A stretch of 6,636 nt of DNA from Accumulibacter sp. (lineage in GTDB: Bacteria; Pseudomonadota; Gammaproteobacteria; Burkholderiales; Rhodocyclaceae), in assembly GCA_031274075.1 (NCBI GenBank), contig JAISQQ010000111.1, positions 1 through 6,636 on the forward strand, in the 5' to 3' direction. The notes under the pieces are model-generated. The model had not been told where the DNA came from and made no database searches. It saw nothing but the letters and a program-made list of their open reading frames with translations. This document shows, one piece after another, positions 1 through 5,788 of this stretch. Within the stretch, counting starts at the first letter, position 1; every line of letters begins with the position of its first letter. The position numbers and the translations under genes are program-made.

Positions 1-2
1 AG

Positions 3-95
3 GACGCATGCTCGAACGCGTTCACAATCAGGCTCCCGTACCGCGTGTCCGGTTTGTCATATGCGGATGTCAATGCAAATACGAATTGTTATTAG
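3..95 (+). other. possible 3' end of an unidentified gene at the left edge
   Basis: A + strand frame is open from base 3 to a TAG at 93-95, reading about 30 residues and ending ...VNANTNCY. Its third codon positions are GC-rich over the first 20 codons, as in the real genes here. However, a minus-strand frame shares the same wobble positions (reading ...DTRYGSLIVNAFEHAS toward the left edge), so codon bias cannot decide between the strands. No family was recognised. The palindromic repeats that start soon after 95 often sit behind gene ends, which slightly favours the + strand reading. The fragment is too short to name and may be non-coding. Confidence 0.2.
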
Positions 96-133
96 TCTAC
101 GTTGGTTTGAGGCGTTTGGCAAGTCAGGGATCA

Positions 134-175
134 GGGGACAGGGGACAGTAATGTTTGCGGCGGCTTTGCCGCCGG
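134..175 (+). repeat. heptad/hairpin repeat, partial copy A (left arm plus core)
   Basis: Two GGGGACA heptads (134-147) lead through GTAATGTTTG into a perfect 7-bp hairpin, CGGCGGC (158-164), loop TTT, GCCGCCG (168-174). The layout matches the left half of the complete element between mutB and meaB (5671-5772): purine heptads, then GTAAT(A/G)TTTG, then a 7-bp stem with a 3-base loop. Two stem pairs differ from that copy by paired, compensatory changes. The pyrimidine right arm is missing. This is an intergenic repeat with no coding content. Confidence 0.6.
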
Positions 176-187
176 AAGTTGACGAAT

Positions 188-240
188 GGATTCCGGCTTT
201 CGCCGGAATGACGGGTTGTGGCTTTCGCCGGAATGACGGG
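188..240. repeat. REP-like palindrome with a partial tandem duplicate
   Basis: ATTCCGGC (190-197) and GCCGGAAT (202-209) form a perfect 8-bp stem around TTTC, followed by GACGGG. The last 21 bases (195-215) are repeated exactly at 220-240, a 25-base period, but the second copy has lost most of its left arm. Elements of the type ATTCC-N-GGAATGAC are widespread intergenic repeats in betaproteobacteria and neisseriae (the dRS3/REP-like class). When translated in reverse they give the spurious VIPAKAGIH peptide, which can be read here too. Family assignment is from memory of this pattern. Confidence 0.75.
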
Positions 241-271
241 GTGGTATCGGAGAACCTGTTTGCGGGTTTCC

Positions 272-352
272 CTGGGAGCGCGGGGCTTCCGTCCCGCAAC
301 AACGGTGGGGCTTCTGCCGCCGCTGTGCGGGGCTGGTGCCCCGCGCTCCCAG
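272..352. repeat. 81-bp inverted repeat with internal hairpins
   Basis: The outer arms CTGGGAGCGCGGGGC (272-286) and its exact complement GCCCCGCGCTCCCAG (338-352) form a perfect 15-bp inverted repeat around 51 bases. Each arm can also fold locally. On the left, GCGGGG (280-285) pairs with TCCCGC (292-297, one G-U). On the right, GCGGGGC (327-333) pairs with GCCCCGC (338-344) over a TGGT loop. The structure could form one long stem or a double hairpin. No open frame of coding character lies inside it. It resembles the palindromic intergenic repeats of GC-rich proteobacteria, and is distinct in sequence from its neighbours. Confidence 0.7.
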
Positions 353-394
353 AAAGGCGCGCACTACCCGCTGGTTCCCGGAATCCACGAATCT

Positions 395-449
395 CGTAGG
401 GCAGAAAAGCGCGGCGCTTCGCGCCGGAGGGATTGGCATCCACCCTACG
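395..449. repeat. CGTAGGG palindromic repeat with a nested hairpin
   Basis: Outer arms CGTAGGG (395-401) and CCCTACG (443-449) are perfect complements. Nested inside is a 6-bp hairpin, CGGCGC (412-417), loop TTC, GCGCCG (421-426). The right flank reads GGCATCCACCCTACG, a sequence style familiar from dispersed proteobacterial repeats. It is non-coding and a third type of palindrome within 400 bases. The inverted repeat is plain to see; calling it mobile or dispersed is inference. Confidence 0.6.
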
Positions 450-468
450 TGGCGGGGTTCAGCAATTC

Positions 469-521
469 TTGCGGGCGCTTCGCGCCCGGTAACTGAACTG
501 TCCTCTGTCCTCTGTCCTCTG
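469..521 (+). repeat. heptad/hairpin repeat, partial copy B (core plus right arm)
   Basis: Bases 469-495 are identical over 27 positions to 5707-5733 in the mutB-meaB gap, including the hairpin CGGGCGC-TTC-GCGCCCG and the following GTAACTG. Three heptads of the ACTGTCC/TCTGTCC type follow (497-517), then TCTG. The purine left arm is absent. Copy A has only the left half and copy B only the right half of the full element, so the unit appears modular. It ends 5 bases before the -35 box of the promoter for the mut leader. Confidence 0.75.
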
Positions 522-526
522 AACAC

Positions 527-554
527 TTGACCCCGAAGCTGACAGGTATAGAAT
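527..554 (+). promoter_or_regulatory. probable sigma70 promoter of the mut operon leader
   Basis: TTGACC (527-532) and TAGAAT (549-554) are separated by 16 bases; each differs from the consensus hexamer at one position. Transcription would start near 561, about three bases before the P1 stem of the cobalamin riboswitch. That independent agreement supports the call. No other equally good promoter was seen between here and mutA. The start site is predicted, not observed. Confidence 0.6.
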
Positions 555-563
555 GCCGGCTGT

Positions 564-762
564 TTTCGGGTGCCTTGCTCCGCGACCGTGGGGCGGGTGA
601 AACGGGAAGCCGGTGGTTTTGCGCATTACTCCTTGCGCGGACAGTCCGGCACAGCCCCCGCTGCTGTAGGCCTGACGACTTCGGCGAACGCCACTGTGCG
701 AACGAATCCGCACGGGAAGGCGCCGAGGGAGGATGACGGCGAGTCAGAAGACCGGCCCGAAA
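564..762 (+). promoter_or_regulatory. cobalamin (B12) riboswitch aptamer
   Basis: This RNA element binds a cobalamin, usually adenosylcobalamin, and controls the downstream transcript. Visible parts are as follows. P1 is TTTCGGG (564-570) with CCCGAAA (756-762). The conserved GGTGAAACGGGAA segment lies near 595-608. P3 pairs GCCGG (609-613) with CCGGC (646-650). The conserved AGCCCCCGCTGCTGTA lies at 652-667 and GCCACTG at 690-696. P6 pairs GTGCG (696-700) with CGCAC (709-713), followed by GGGAAGGCG (714-722). The B12 box GAGTCAGAAGACCGGCC spans 741-757. Order and spacing fit the cobalamin riboswitch class. It sits on the same strand as the mut genes, with the next credible gene (mutA) about 540 bases downstream. 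Such switches normally repress B12 uptake or synthesis genes, or B12-independent isozymes, so this placement is unusual. Confidence 0.93.
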
Positions 763-823
763 GCTTGGTTTGGTGTTCCCCGGGGTGGGGTGAAGCCGGC
801 CGCTCGGCGCTTGGGTCGTTTTT
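753..823 (+). terminator. candidate riboswitch expression platform / terminator
   Basis: CGGCCC-GA-AAGC (753-764) can pair with GCTTGGGTCG (809-818), giving ten pairs including one G-U and a 2-base bulge, directly followed by TTTTT (819-823). Inside, GCCGG (795-799) and TCGGC (804-808) make a small hairpin. The 5' strand of the long stem overlaps the P1 3' strand (756-762), so P1 and this stem would be mutually exclusive. A shorter alternative uses AAGC (793-796) with GCTT (809-812). Further T-runs follow at 826-829 and 844-849. The pairing was drawn by eye; termination and its direction of control are inference. Confidence 0.35.
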
Positions 824-1113
824 CGTTTTCTGTGTTGCCCGTGTTTTTTCGCCTTGCTCCGAGCCGCGTGACGCAGTTTCATTCCTTCCCCGGAGAATCG
901 GCTTGGTTCGCCATTTGTCGCGAGGGGAAAGCAATGCGCGTCGTTATTCCAGTTCGTCCCGAAACCCGTGCGCCGGCTTTGCTTCGCCGCGCCGCGGCGC
1001 TTTTCCGGCGTCGATGAAATCACCTCAATCATCCCAATCACCCTTTTTCGGAGAGAGCGCGCGGCGGGCCGAGGCTGGCTCTGGCGCGCTCGCCGGAAAT
1101 CTTGTCTGGATAT

Positions 1114-1138
1114 CCGCCGGGCGGCGCGCGCCCGCCGG
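1114..1138 (+). other. GC-rich hairpin in the mutA leader
   Basis: Bases 1114-1123 pair with 1129-1138 at nine of ten positions (a single C-C mismatch) around the loop GCGCG. All pairs are G-C, so the structure should be very stable in RNA. No T-run follows, so it is not a standard intrinsic terminator. It may structure the long leader or pause polymerase; it could also simply reflect GC-rich composition. Confidence 0.4.
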
Positions 1139-1218
1139 CGCGGCATCCCGGATCAATGTCGCTGAAACCGCCAAAGCTTCACTGGACATGACGGCGGCGG
1201 CGGTGGAGGCGACGCCTC

Positions 1219-1254
1219 ATGCCGGGCCGTCGGGCCGCGGGACCCGACGGGCAT
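1219..1254 (+). other. stable hairpin just upstream of the mutA ribosome-binding site
   Basis: CGTCGGG (1228-1234) pairs perfectly with CCCGACG (1243-1249) over an 8-base loop. The stem continues outward with ATGCC (1219-1223) and GGCAT (1250-1254) across a 4-base bulge, giving twelve pairs. It ends 30 bases before the mutA Shine-Dalgarno sequence. It does not overlap that site, so any effect on translation would be indirect, for example by stabilising the mRNA 5' region or by pairing alternatively with upstream leader. Confidence 0.45.
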
Positions 1255-1284
1255 GCGATCGGCATTCAATCGATGGAGTCATTC

Positions 1285-1292
1285 AAGGAGAG
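1285..1292 (+). promoter_or_regulatory. mutA ribosome-binding site
   Basis: AAGGAGAG ends 7 bases before the ATG at 1300. This strong match decides the start of mutA against two in-frame upstream ATGs (1219 and 1273), neither of which has such a site. Confidence 0.85.
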
Positions 1293-1299
1293 TAAACCC

Positions 1300-3486
1300 A
1301 TGGGAGAACAGGCAGCGGCGGTCGATATCACGAAGATCGACGCCGAACACGGCTTTTTCGACGAGTTCGAGAAACCGGACAAGGAACGCTGGAAGGCGGA
1401 GGCGACGGCGGCGCTCAAGGGCGCGCCCTTCGACAAGGTGCTGTATACCCGGACTTACGAGGGGCTGACCATCGAGCCGATCTATTGCGCCGAGGATATC
1501 GAGGGCTTGCCGCATCTTGGTTCGAAGCCCGGCTTTCCGCCGTTCGCGCGCGGCACGCGGGCCAACGGCTTCATCGGGGAACCGTGGCGCATCAGCCAGG
1601 AAATCACGCTCGCCTTTCCCCAGGAATTCAACGACGAGGCGCGTCACGACCTCGCCCGCGGCCAGACGGCGCTGAACATCGTGCTCGACCGTCCGACGCG
1701 CACGGGCCTGGACCCGGCGGACGCGCCCGAGGACGAGGTGGGCGCGCGCGGCGTCTCGCTGGCGACGCTGGCGGACGTTTCCACGCTCTTTCGCGGCATC
1801 GACCTCGCTCGCGTCGCGGTGCATTGCCACGCGGGCGTCACCGCGCTGCCGCTGCTGGCGATGCTCGCCGTCGCGCTGCAGGACAACGAGCGCGGCGTCA
1901 ATTGCCTTTATGGTCTCGAAGGCTGCGTCGGCGGCGATCCGCTCGGCGTCCTCGCCGCCGACGGGCGGCTCGCTGTGTCGCTCGGGACGGCCTACGACAG
2001 CCTGTACCAGACGACGGCGTGGGCGCTGAAGAAAGCGCCAAAGTTGCAAACGATTCTCGCACAGGGGCATCCGCACCACGACGCCGGCGCGAGTTCGACC
2101 GAGGAAGTCGCCTTCGCCCTGGCGACTGCGGCCGAATACCTGCGCGCGACGATCGGGCGCGGGCTGACGGTCGACGAGGCCGCGCCGCGCATCCGCTTCG
2201 GCTTCTCGCTCGGCTCCAACTTCTTCATGGAGATCGCCAAGCTGCGCGCCGCGCGCATCCTCTGGGCGCAGGTCGTCGCGGCTTTCGGCGGCGGGGTCGA
2301 AGCGCGGAAGATGACGATCCATGGACGCACTTCGGCGTTCAACAAGACGGTATTCGACGCGCACGTGAATATGCTGCGCGTGACCAGCGAGGGTTTTTCC
2401 GGAGCCGTGGGCGGCGTCGACAGCATGCACGTGGCGCCGTTCGACGAACCGATCCGCACCCCGGACCGCTTCTCGCGGCGCATCGCGCGCAACGTGCAGG
2501 TGATGCTGCAGGAGGAGGCGCGCTTCGTCATACCGATCGACATGGGCGGCGGCTCCTACACCATCGAAAAACTGACGCACGAATTCGGACGGGCGGCGTG
2601 GAGCCTCTTCCAGGACATCGAAAAGAACGGCGGCATGGAGCGGGCGATTGCCGCGGGTACGCCGCAGGCGATGGCCGCGGCGACGGCCGCCAGGCGCGCC
2701 AAAGCCATTGAAACGCGTAGCGACGTGATTCTCGGCACCAACATGTACGCCAACCTGGGCGAGAAGAAAATCGACGCGCCGCTCGTCGATCACGCGGCCT
2801 TGAAGAAGGCGCGCGTGGCCGAAGTCGCCCATCACCGGCATGCGCATCTGCTCTATTCCCTGGGTTTCAAGCTGACCGACATCGAACGGGGATTTGCCGG
2901 CGCCGGCGGCGACGCGCTTGAACTGGCGATCGACGCCGTCGACAGCGGCGCGACGCTGGGCGAACTGTTCGAGGTGCTGGCCGGGCTCGATAGGGATGGG
3001 GAGCGGCCAGCGGCGACGCCGCTCAAGATCATGCGCCGCGCCGAATCGTTCGAGCGCCTGCGCCAGCAGGTCGAGTCGACGTTCGCGCGGACGGGCAAGC
3101 GGCTGCGCGTCTTCCTGGCCAACATGGGGCCGATTCCGCAGCACAAGCCGCGCGCCGATTTTTCGATCGGATTTTTCGAAGTGGCCGGTTTCGAGATGCT
3201 CGGCAACAGCGGCTTTGAAACGGTGGACGCCGCCGCCGGCGCGGCGCTCGCTTCCGGCGCTCCGGTGGTCGTCATTTGCTCGACCGACGCGACCTATCCC
3301 GACTACGTCCCCGATCTCACCCGGCGCGTCAAGGCGGCGAAACCGGAAACGACGGTCATCGTCGCCGGCAAACAGCCGCCGGAAGTCACCGAAGCCTTCA
3401 ACGCCGCCGGCGTCGATGACTATATCCACGTGCGCGCCAATTGCTACGAGATCAACCGGAAACTGTACGAAAAAACCATGGAGTAA
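1300..3486 (+). CDS. mutA: methylmalonyl-CoA mutase, small (non-catalytic) subunit
   Basis: MutA pairs with MutB in the cytoplasmic heterodimeric mutase that interconverts (R)-methylmalonyl-CoA and succinyl-CoA, linking propionyl-CoA metabolism to the TCA cycle. The 728-residue product starts with a helical arm (about 1-50). It continues with a mutase barrel domain (about 55-530: RTYEGLTIEPIY at 51-62, FGFSLGSNFFMEIAKLRAAR at 300-319, MGGGSYTIEKLTHEFG at 415-430) and ends in a cobalamin-binding-like flavodoxin fold (about 601-728). In that last domain the DxHxxG motif is replaced by NMGPIPQHKPRADF (608-621), so it should not bind B12. This loss is normal for small subunits, which have a structural role. 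The start is set by AAGGAG at 1285. The TAA is 6 bases before mutB, implying co-transcription and coupled translation. It lies downstream of a cobalamin riboswitch. At 728 residues it is longer than the roughly 640 residues I recall for the Propionibacterium homologue. Confidence 0.95.
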   Translation: MGEQAAAVDITKIDAEHGFFDEFEKPDKERWKAEATAALKGAPFDKVLYTRTYEGLTIEPIYCAEDIEGLPHLGSKPGFPPFARGTRANGFIGEPWRISQEITLAFPQEFNDEARHDLARGQTALNIVLDRPTRTGLDPADAPEDEVGARGVSLATLADVSTLFRGIDLARVAVHCHAGVTALPLLAMLAVALQDNERGVNCLYGLEGCVGGDPLGVLAADGRLAVSLGTAYDSLYQTTAWALKKAPKLQTILAQGHPHHDAGASSTEEVAFALATAAEYLRATIGRGLTVDEAAPRIRFGFSLGSNFFMEIAKLRAARILWAQVVAAFGGGVEARKMTIHGRTSAFNKTVFDAHVNMLRVTSEGFSGAVGGVDSMHVAPFDEPIRTPDRFSRRIARNVQVMLQEEARFVIPIDMGGGSYTIEKLTHEFGRAAWSLFQDIEKNGGMERAIAAGTPQAMAAATAARRAKAIETRSDVILGTNMYANLGEKKIDAPLVDHAALKKARVAEVAHHRHAHLLYSLGFKLTDIERGFAGAGGDALELAIDAVDSGATLGELFEVLAGLDRDGERPAATPLKIMRRAESFERLRQQVESTFARTGKRLRVFLANMGPIPQHKPRADFSIGFFEVAGFEMLGNSGFETVDAAAGAALASGAPVVVICSTDATYPDYVPDLTRRVKAAKPETTVIVAGKQPPEVTEAFNAAGVDDYIHVRANCYEINRKLYEKTME

Positions 3487-3492
3487 GGACAG

Positions 3493-5664
3493 ATGAGCAC
3501 ATTTCCAGATTTCGGCGAAATCGCCTACGCCCCGGCCACGCAGGCAGTCGACCAGGACGCCTGGGAAAAAGCCCTGGCGGCGCGCGTCGGCGAGTCGCCG
3601 GCGTGGATGACCAACGAGCAGATCCCGGTCAAGGCGCTTTACACCGAGGACGACATCGCCGGCATCGAGCATCTTGGGTTTTCCGCCGGCATCGCGCCCA
3701 ACCTGCGCGGTCCGTACCCGACGATGTACGTGCAGCGGCCGTGGACGATCCGCCAGTACGCCGGTTTCTCGACCGCCGAGGAGAGCAACGCCTTCTACCG
3801 CCGCAACCTGGCGATGGGGCAGAAGGGATTGTCGGTGGCCTTCGACCTGGCGACCCACCGCGGCTACGATTCCGACCACCCGCGCGTCGTCGGCGACGTC
3901 GGCAAGGCCGGGGTGGCCATCGACTCGATCCTGGACATGGAAATACTCTTCTCGCGGATACCGCTGCATGAAATGTCGGTCTCCATGACCATGAACGGCG
4001 CCGTTCTCCCCATCCTGGCGTTCTACATCGTCGCCGGGCTGGAACAGGGCGCCCGGCTGGATCAACTGGCCGGCACCATCCAGAACGACATCCTCAAGGA
4101 ATTCATGGTGCGCAACACCTATATCTATGGACCCGAGGGTTCGATGCGCATCATCGGCGACATCTTCGAGTACACCTCGAAGTTCATGCCCAAGTTCAAC
4201 AGCATCAGCATCTCCGGCTATCACATGCAGGAGGCCGGCGCGACCAACGATATCGAACTGGCCTACACCATCGCCGACGGCCTCGAATACGTGCGCACCG
4301 GCATCGCCGCCGGCATCGACGTGGACAAGTTCGCGCCGCGCCTGTCTTTTTTCTGGGCGGAGGGCATGAACTATTTCATGGAAGTTTCCAAGCTGCGCGC
4401 CGGCCGCCTGCTCTGGGCCAAACTGCTGAAACAGTTCAACCCGAAGAATCCGAAATCGCTGGCTCTGCGCACCCACTCGCAAACCTCGGGCTGGAGCCTG
4501 ACCGAGCAGGATCCGTTCAACAACGTCGCCAGAACCTGCATCGAAGCGATGGCCGCCACCCTGGGCCATACCCAGTCGCTGCACACCAACGCCCTCGACG
4601 AAGCGATCGCGCTGCCGACCGAATTCTCGGCGCGCATCGCCCGCAATACCCAAATCTATCTGCAAAGCGAGACGGCGATCTGCAAGGCCATCGACCCGTG
4701 GGGCGGCTCGTACTACGTCGAATGGCTGACCGACCAGATACGCAAGAGAGCCTGGGCGCACATCGTCGAGGTCGAAAAGCTCGGCGGCATGGCCAAGGCG
4801 ATCGAGACCGGCCTGCCCAAGATGCGCATCGAAGAGGCTTCGGCCAGGAAGCAGGCGCGTATCGACTCGCGCGCCGAGCCGATCATCGGCGTCAACAAAT
4901 ACCGGCTGGAACACGAAGACCCGATCGACATCCTGTCGATCGACAACACCGCCGTGCGGGCTTCACAGATCGAGCGCCTGGAGAAGCTGCGCCGCGAGCG
5001 CGACAACGCGCGCGTGCAACAACTGCTGGCGGCGATCACCCGCGCCGCCGAATCGCGCGAGAACGGCAACCTGCTCGAACTCTCGGTGGAAGCGGCCAAG
5101 GCGCGGGCCAGCCTGGGGGAAATCTCGGATGCCATCGAGAAGGTCTTCCCGCGCCACAAGGCGGTGATCCGTTCGATCTCCGGCGTCTACAGCGCCGAGT
5201 ACGCGGAGAACACGGAACTCGCGGCGGTGCAGAAGATGTGCGCCGAGTTCGAGCGGCGGCATGGCCGGCGGCCGCGCATGCTGGTCGCCAAGATCGGCCA
5301 GGACGGGCACGACCGCGGCGCGAAGGTGATCGCCACGGCCTTCTCCGATCTCGGTTTCGACGTCGACGTCAGTCCGCTGTTCATGACCCCGGAAGAGGCC
5401 GCCGACATGGCCGTGGAAAACGACGTGCACGTGGTCGGCTTCAGCTCGCTGGCCGCCGGCCACAACACCTTGCTGCCGCAACTGGTGCAGGCGCTGGACG
5501 AACGCGGGCGCGGCGACATCCTGGCCTGCATCGGCGGCGTCATCCCGGCGCAGGACTACGATTTCCTCTACCGGAACGGCGCGGCGCTGATCTTCGGACC
5601 GGGCACGGTGATCCCCGTGGCGGCGAAGAAGGTGCTCGAAAAACTCAACGCGGCGCTCGATTAG
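3493..5664 (+). CDS. mutB: methylmalonyl-CoA mutase, large (catalytic) subunit
   Basis: This is the adenosylcobalamin-dependent catalytic subunit (EC 5.4.99.2), a radical mutase that rearranges methylmalonyl-CoA to succinyl-CoA. The 723-residue protein has the family's usual length. The substrate barrel (about 30-550) includes [11 protein letters not shown] (82-92) with Tyr89. It also has Arg207 in FMVRNTY and Tyr243-His244 in [10 protein letters not shown]; these match residues known to contact substrate in the Propionibacterium enzyme. The C-terminal B12 domain (about 594-723) has DGHDRG at 604-609, where His606 is the expected lower axial cobalt ligand, plus SSL (651-653) and the GG pair (681-682) of the nucleotide-tail pocket. 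All key residues seen are intact. The gene starts 6 bases after mutA; GGAG (3480-3483), overlapping the end of mutA, gives a 9-base spacing to ATG. Similar catalytic mutases (isobutyryl-CoA, ethylmalonyl-CoA) are less likely because of the paired mutA and overall match. Confidence 0.97.
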   Translation: MSTFPDFGEIAYAPATQAVDQDAWEKALAARVGESPAWMTNEQIPVKALYTEDDIAGIEHLGFSAGIAPNLRGPYPTMYVQRPWTIRQYAGFSTAEESNAFYRRNLAMGQKGLSVAFDLATHRGYDSDHPRVVGDVGKAGVAIDSILDMEILFSRIPLHEMSVSMTMNGAVLPILAFYIVAGLEQGARLDQLAGTIQNDILKEFMVRNTYIYGPEGSMRIIGDIFEYTSKFMPKFNSISISGYHMQEAGATNDIELAYTIADGLEYVRTGIAAGIDVDKFAPRLSFFWAEGMNYFMEVSKLRAGRLLWAKLLKQFNPKNPKSLALRTHSQTSGWSLTEQDPFNNVARTCIEAMAATLGHTQSLHTNALDEAIALPTEFSARIARNTQIYLQSETAICKAIDPWGGSYYVEWLTDQIRKRAWAHIVEVEKLGGMAKAIETGLPKMRIEEASARKQARIDSRAEPIIGVNKYRLEHEDPIDILSIDNTAVRASQIERLEKLRRERDNARVQQLLAAITRAAESRENGNLLELSVEAAKARASLGEISDAIEKVFPRHKAVIRSISGVYSAEYAENTELAAVQKMCAEFERRHGRRPRMLVAKIGQDGHDRGAKVIATAFSDLGFDVDVSPLFMTPEEAADMAVENDVHVVGFSSLAAGHNTLLPQLVQALDERGRGDILACIGGVIPAQDYDFLYRNGAALIFGPGTVIPVAAKKVLEKLNAALD

Positions 5665-5670
5665 TATTCC

Positions 5671-5772
5671 AGAGGACAGAAGACGGAAGACAGAAGACAG
5701 TAATATTTGCGGGCGCTTCGCGCCCGGTAACTGACTGTCCTCTGTCCTCTGTCCTCTGTCCTCTGTCCTCTG
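5671..5772 (+). repeat. complete heptad/hairpin repeat between mutB and meaB
   Basis: Four purine heptads of the type (A/G)(A/G)GACAG make a left arm (5671-5701). A core follows with the hairpin CGGGCGC-TTC-GCGCCCG (5710-5726). The right arm then has ACTGTCC plus four TCTGTCC heptads and TCTG (5734-5772). Left arm 5671-5701 and right arm 5734-5764 are complementary at 27 of 31 positions; all four differences are transitions and one becomes a G-U pair in RNA. The whole mutB-meaB gap is essentially this element. It has no T-run, so it is not a classic terminator, but the RNA could form a long double-stranded stem that affects processing or the level of meaB. Confidence 0.8.
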
Positions 5773-5775
5773 ACC

Positions 5776-5780
5776 GGGGA
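5776..5780 (+). promoter_or_regulatory. meaB ribosome-binding site
   Basis: GGGGA lies 8 bases before the ATG at 5789 and only 3 bases after the heptad repeat. It is a modest Shine-Dalgarno match that supports this start over the in-frame ATG at residue 33. Confidence 0.6.
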
Positions 5781-5788
5781 CAACGCGG

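Larger units (their letters stand above)
824..1284 (+). other. long gene-free leader between the riboswitch and mutA
   Basis: About 460 bases contain no gene that can be supported. Open frames exist because the DNA is GC-rich, but they lack consistent codon bias and recognisable domains. A 27-codon frame at 934-1017 has a purine-rich stretch (GAGGGGA, 922-928) five bases before its ATG, yet its product is only an arginine-rich string around a palindrome. Another frame of 93 codons (1014-1295) ends in the mutA ribosome-binding region and resembles nothing known. GCGCCGCGGCGC (989-1000) is a perfect palindrome followed by TTTT. The stretch is probably an untranslated leader, possibly the remnant of a lost gene. 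Confidence 0.55.

Noticed and set aside
72..95. Fur-box-like AT-rich palindrome (AATGCAAAT...TTATT)
   Set aside because: The two halves match poorly and no iron-related gene is visible beside it.
572..861. Direct repeat GCCTTGCTCCG at 572-582 and 851-861
   Set aside because: An 11-base exact match is expected by chance several times in a window of this size, and the flanks do not match, so a second aptamer copy is not supported.
934..1017. 27-codon frame with a purine-rich stretch upstream
   Set aside because: The product is a short arginine-rich string laid over a GC palindrome. Without conservation data it cannot be supported as a gene, so it is only mentioned as a candidate within the leader.
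570..1295. Long + strand open frame across the riboswitch and leader
   Set aside because: It reads straight through the structured riboswitch, has low-complexity Ser/Ala/Arg content, no ribosome-binding site and no family resemblance; its end next to the mutA start appears coincidental.
1219..1299. mutA start 27 codons upstream (or at 1273)
   Set aside because: No Shine-Dalgarno sequence precedes either ATG, 1219 lies in a stable hairpin, and AAGGAG is ideally placed for 1300, whose protein begins like other MutA small subunits.
3120..3165. Loss of the DxHxxG cobalamin motif in MutA
   Set aside because: This looks like a missing key residue but is the normal state of the small subunit; catalysis and B12 binding belong to MutB, where the motif is intact.
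1279..4914. Very long open frame on the minus strand opposite mutA and mutB
   Set aside because: It is the mirror of GC-rich codon bias; its predicted protein is arginine- and aspartate-rich with no recognisable domain, while the + strand genes are clear family members.
5671..5772. CRISPR-like array from the repeated heptads
   Set aside because: The units are 7 bp in direct tandem with no spacers, so this is a simple repeat/inverted-arm element.
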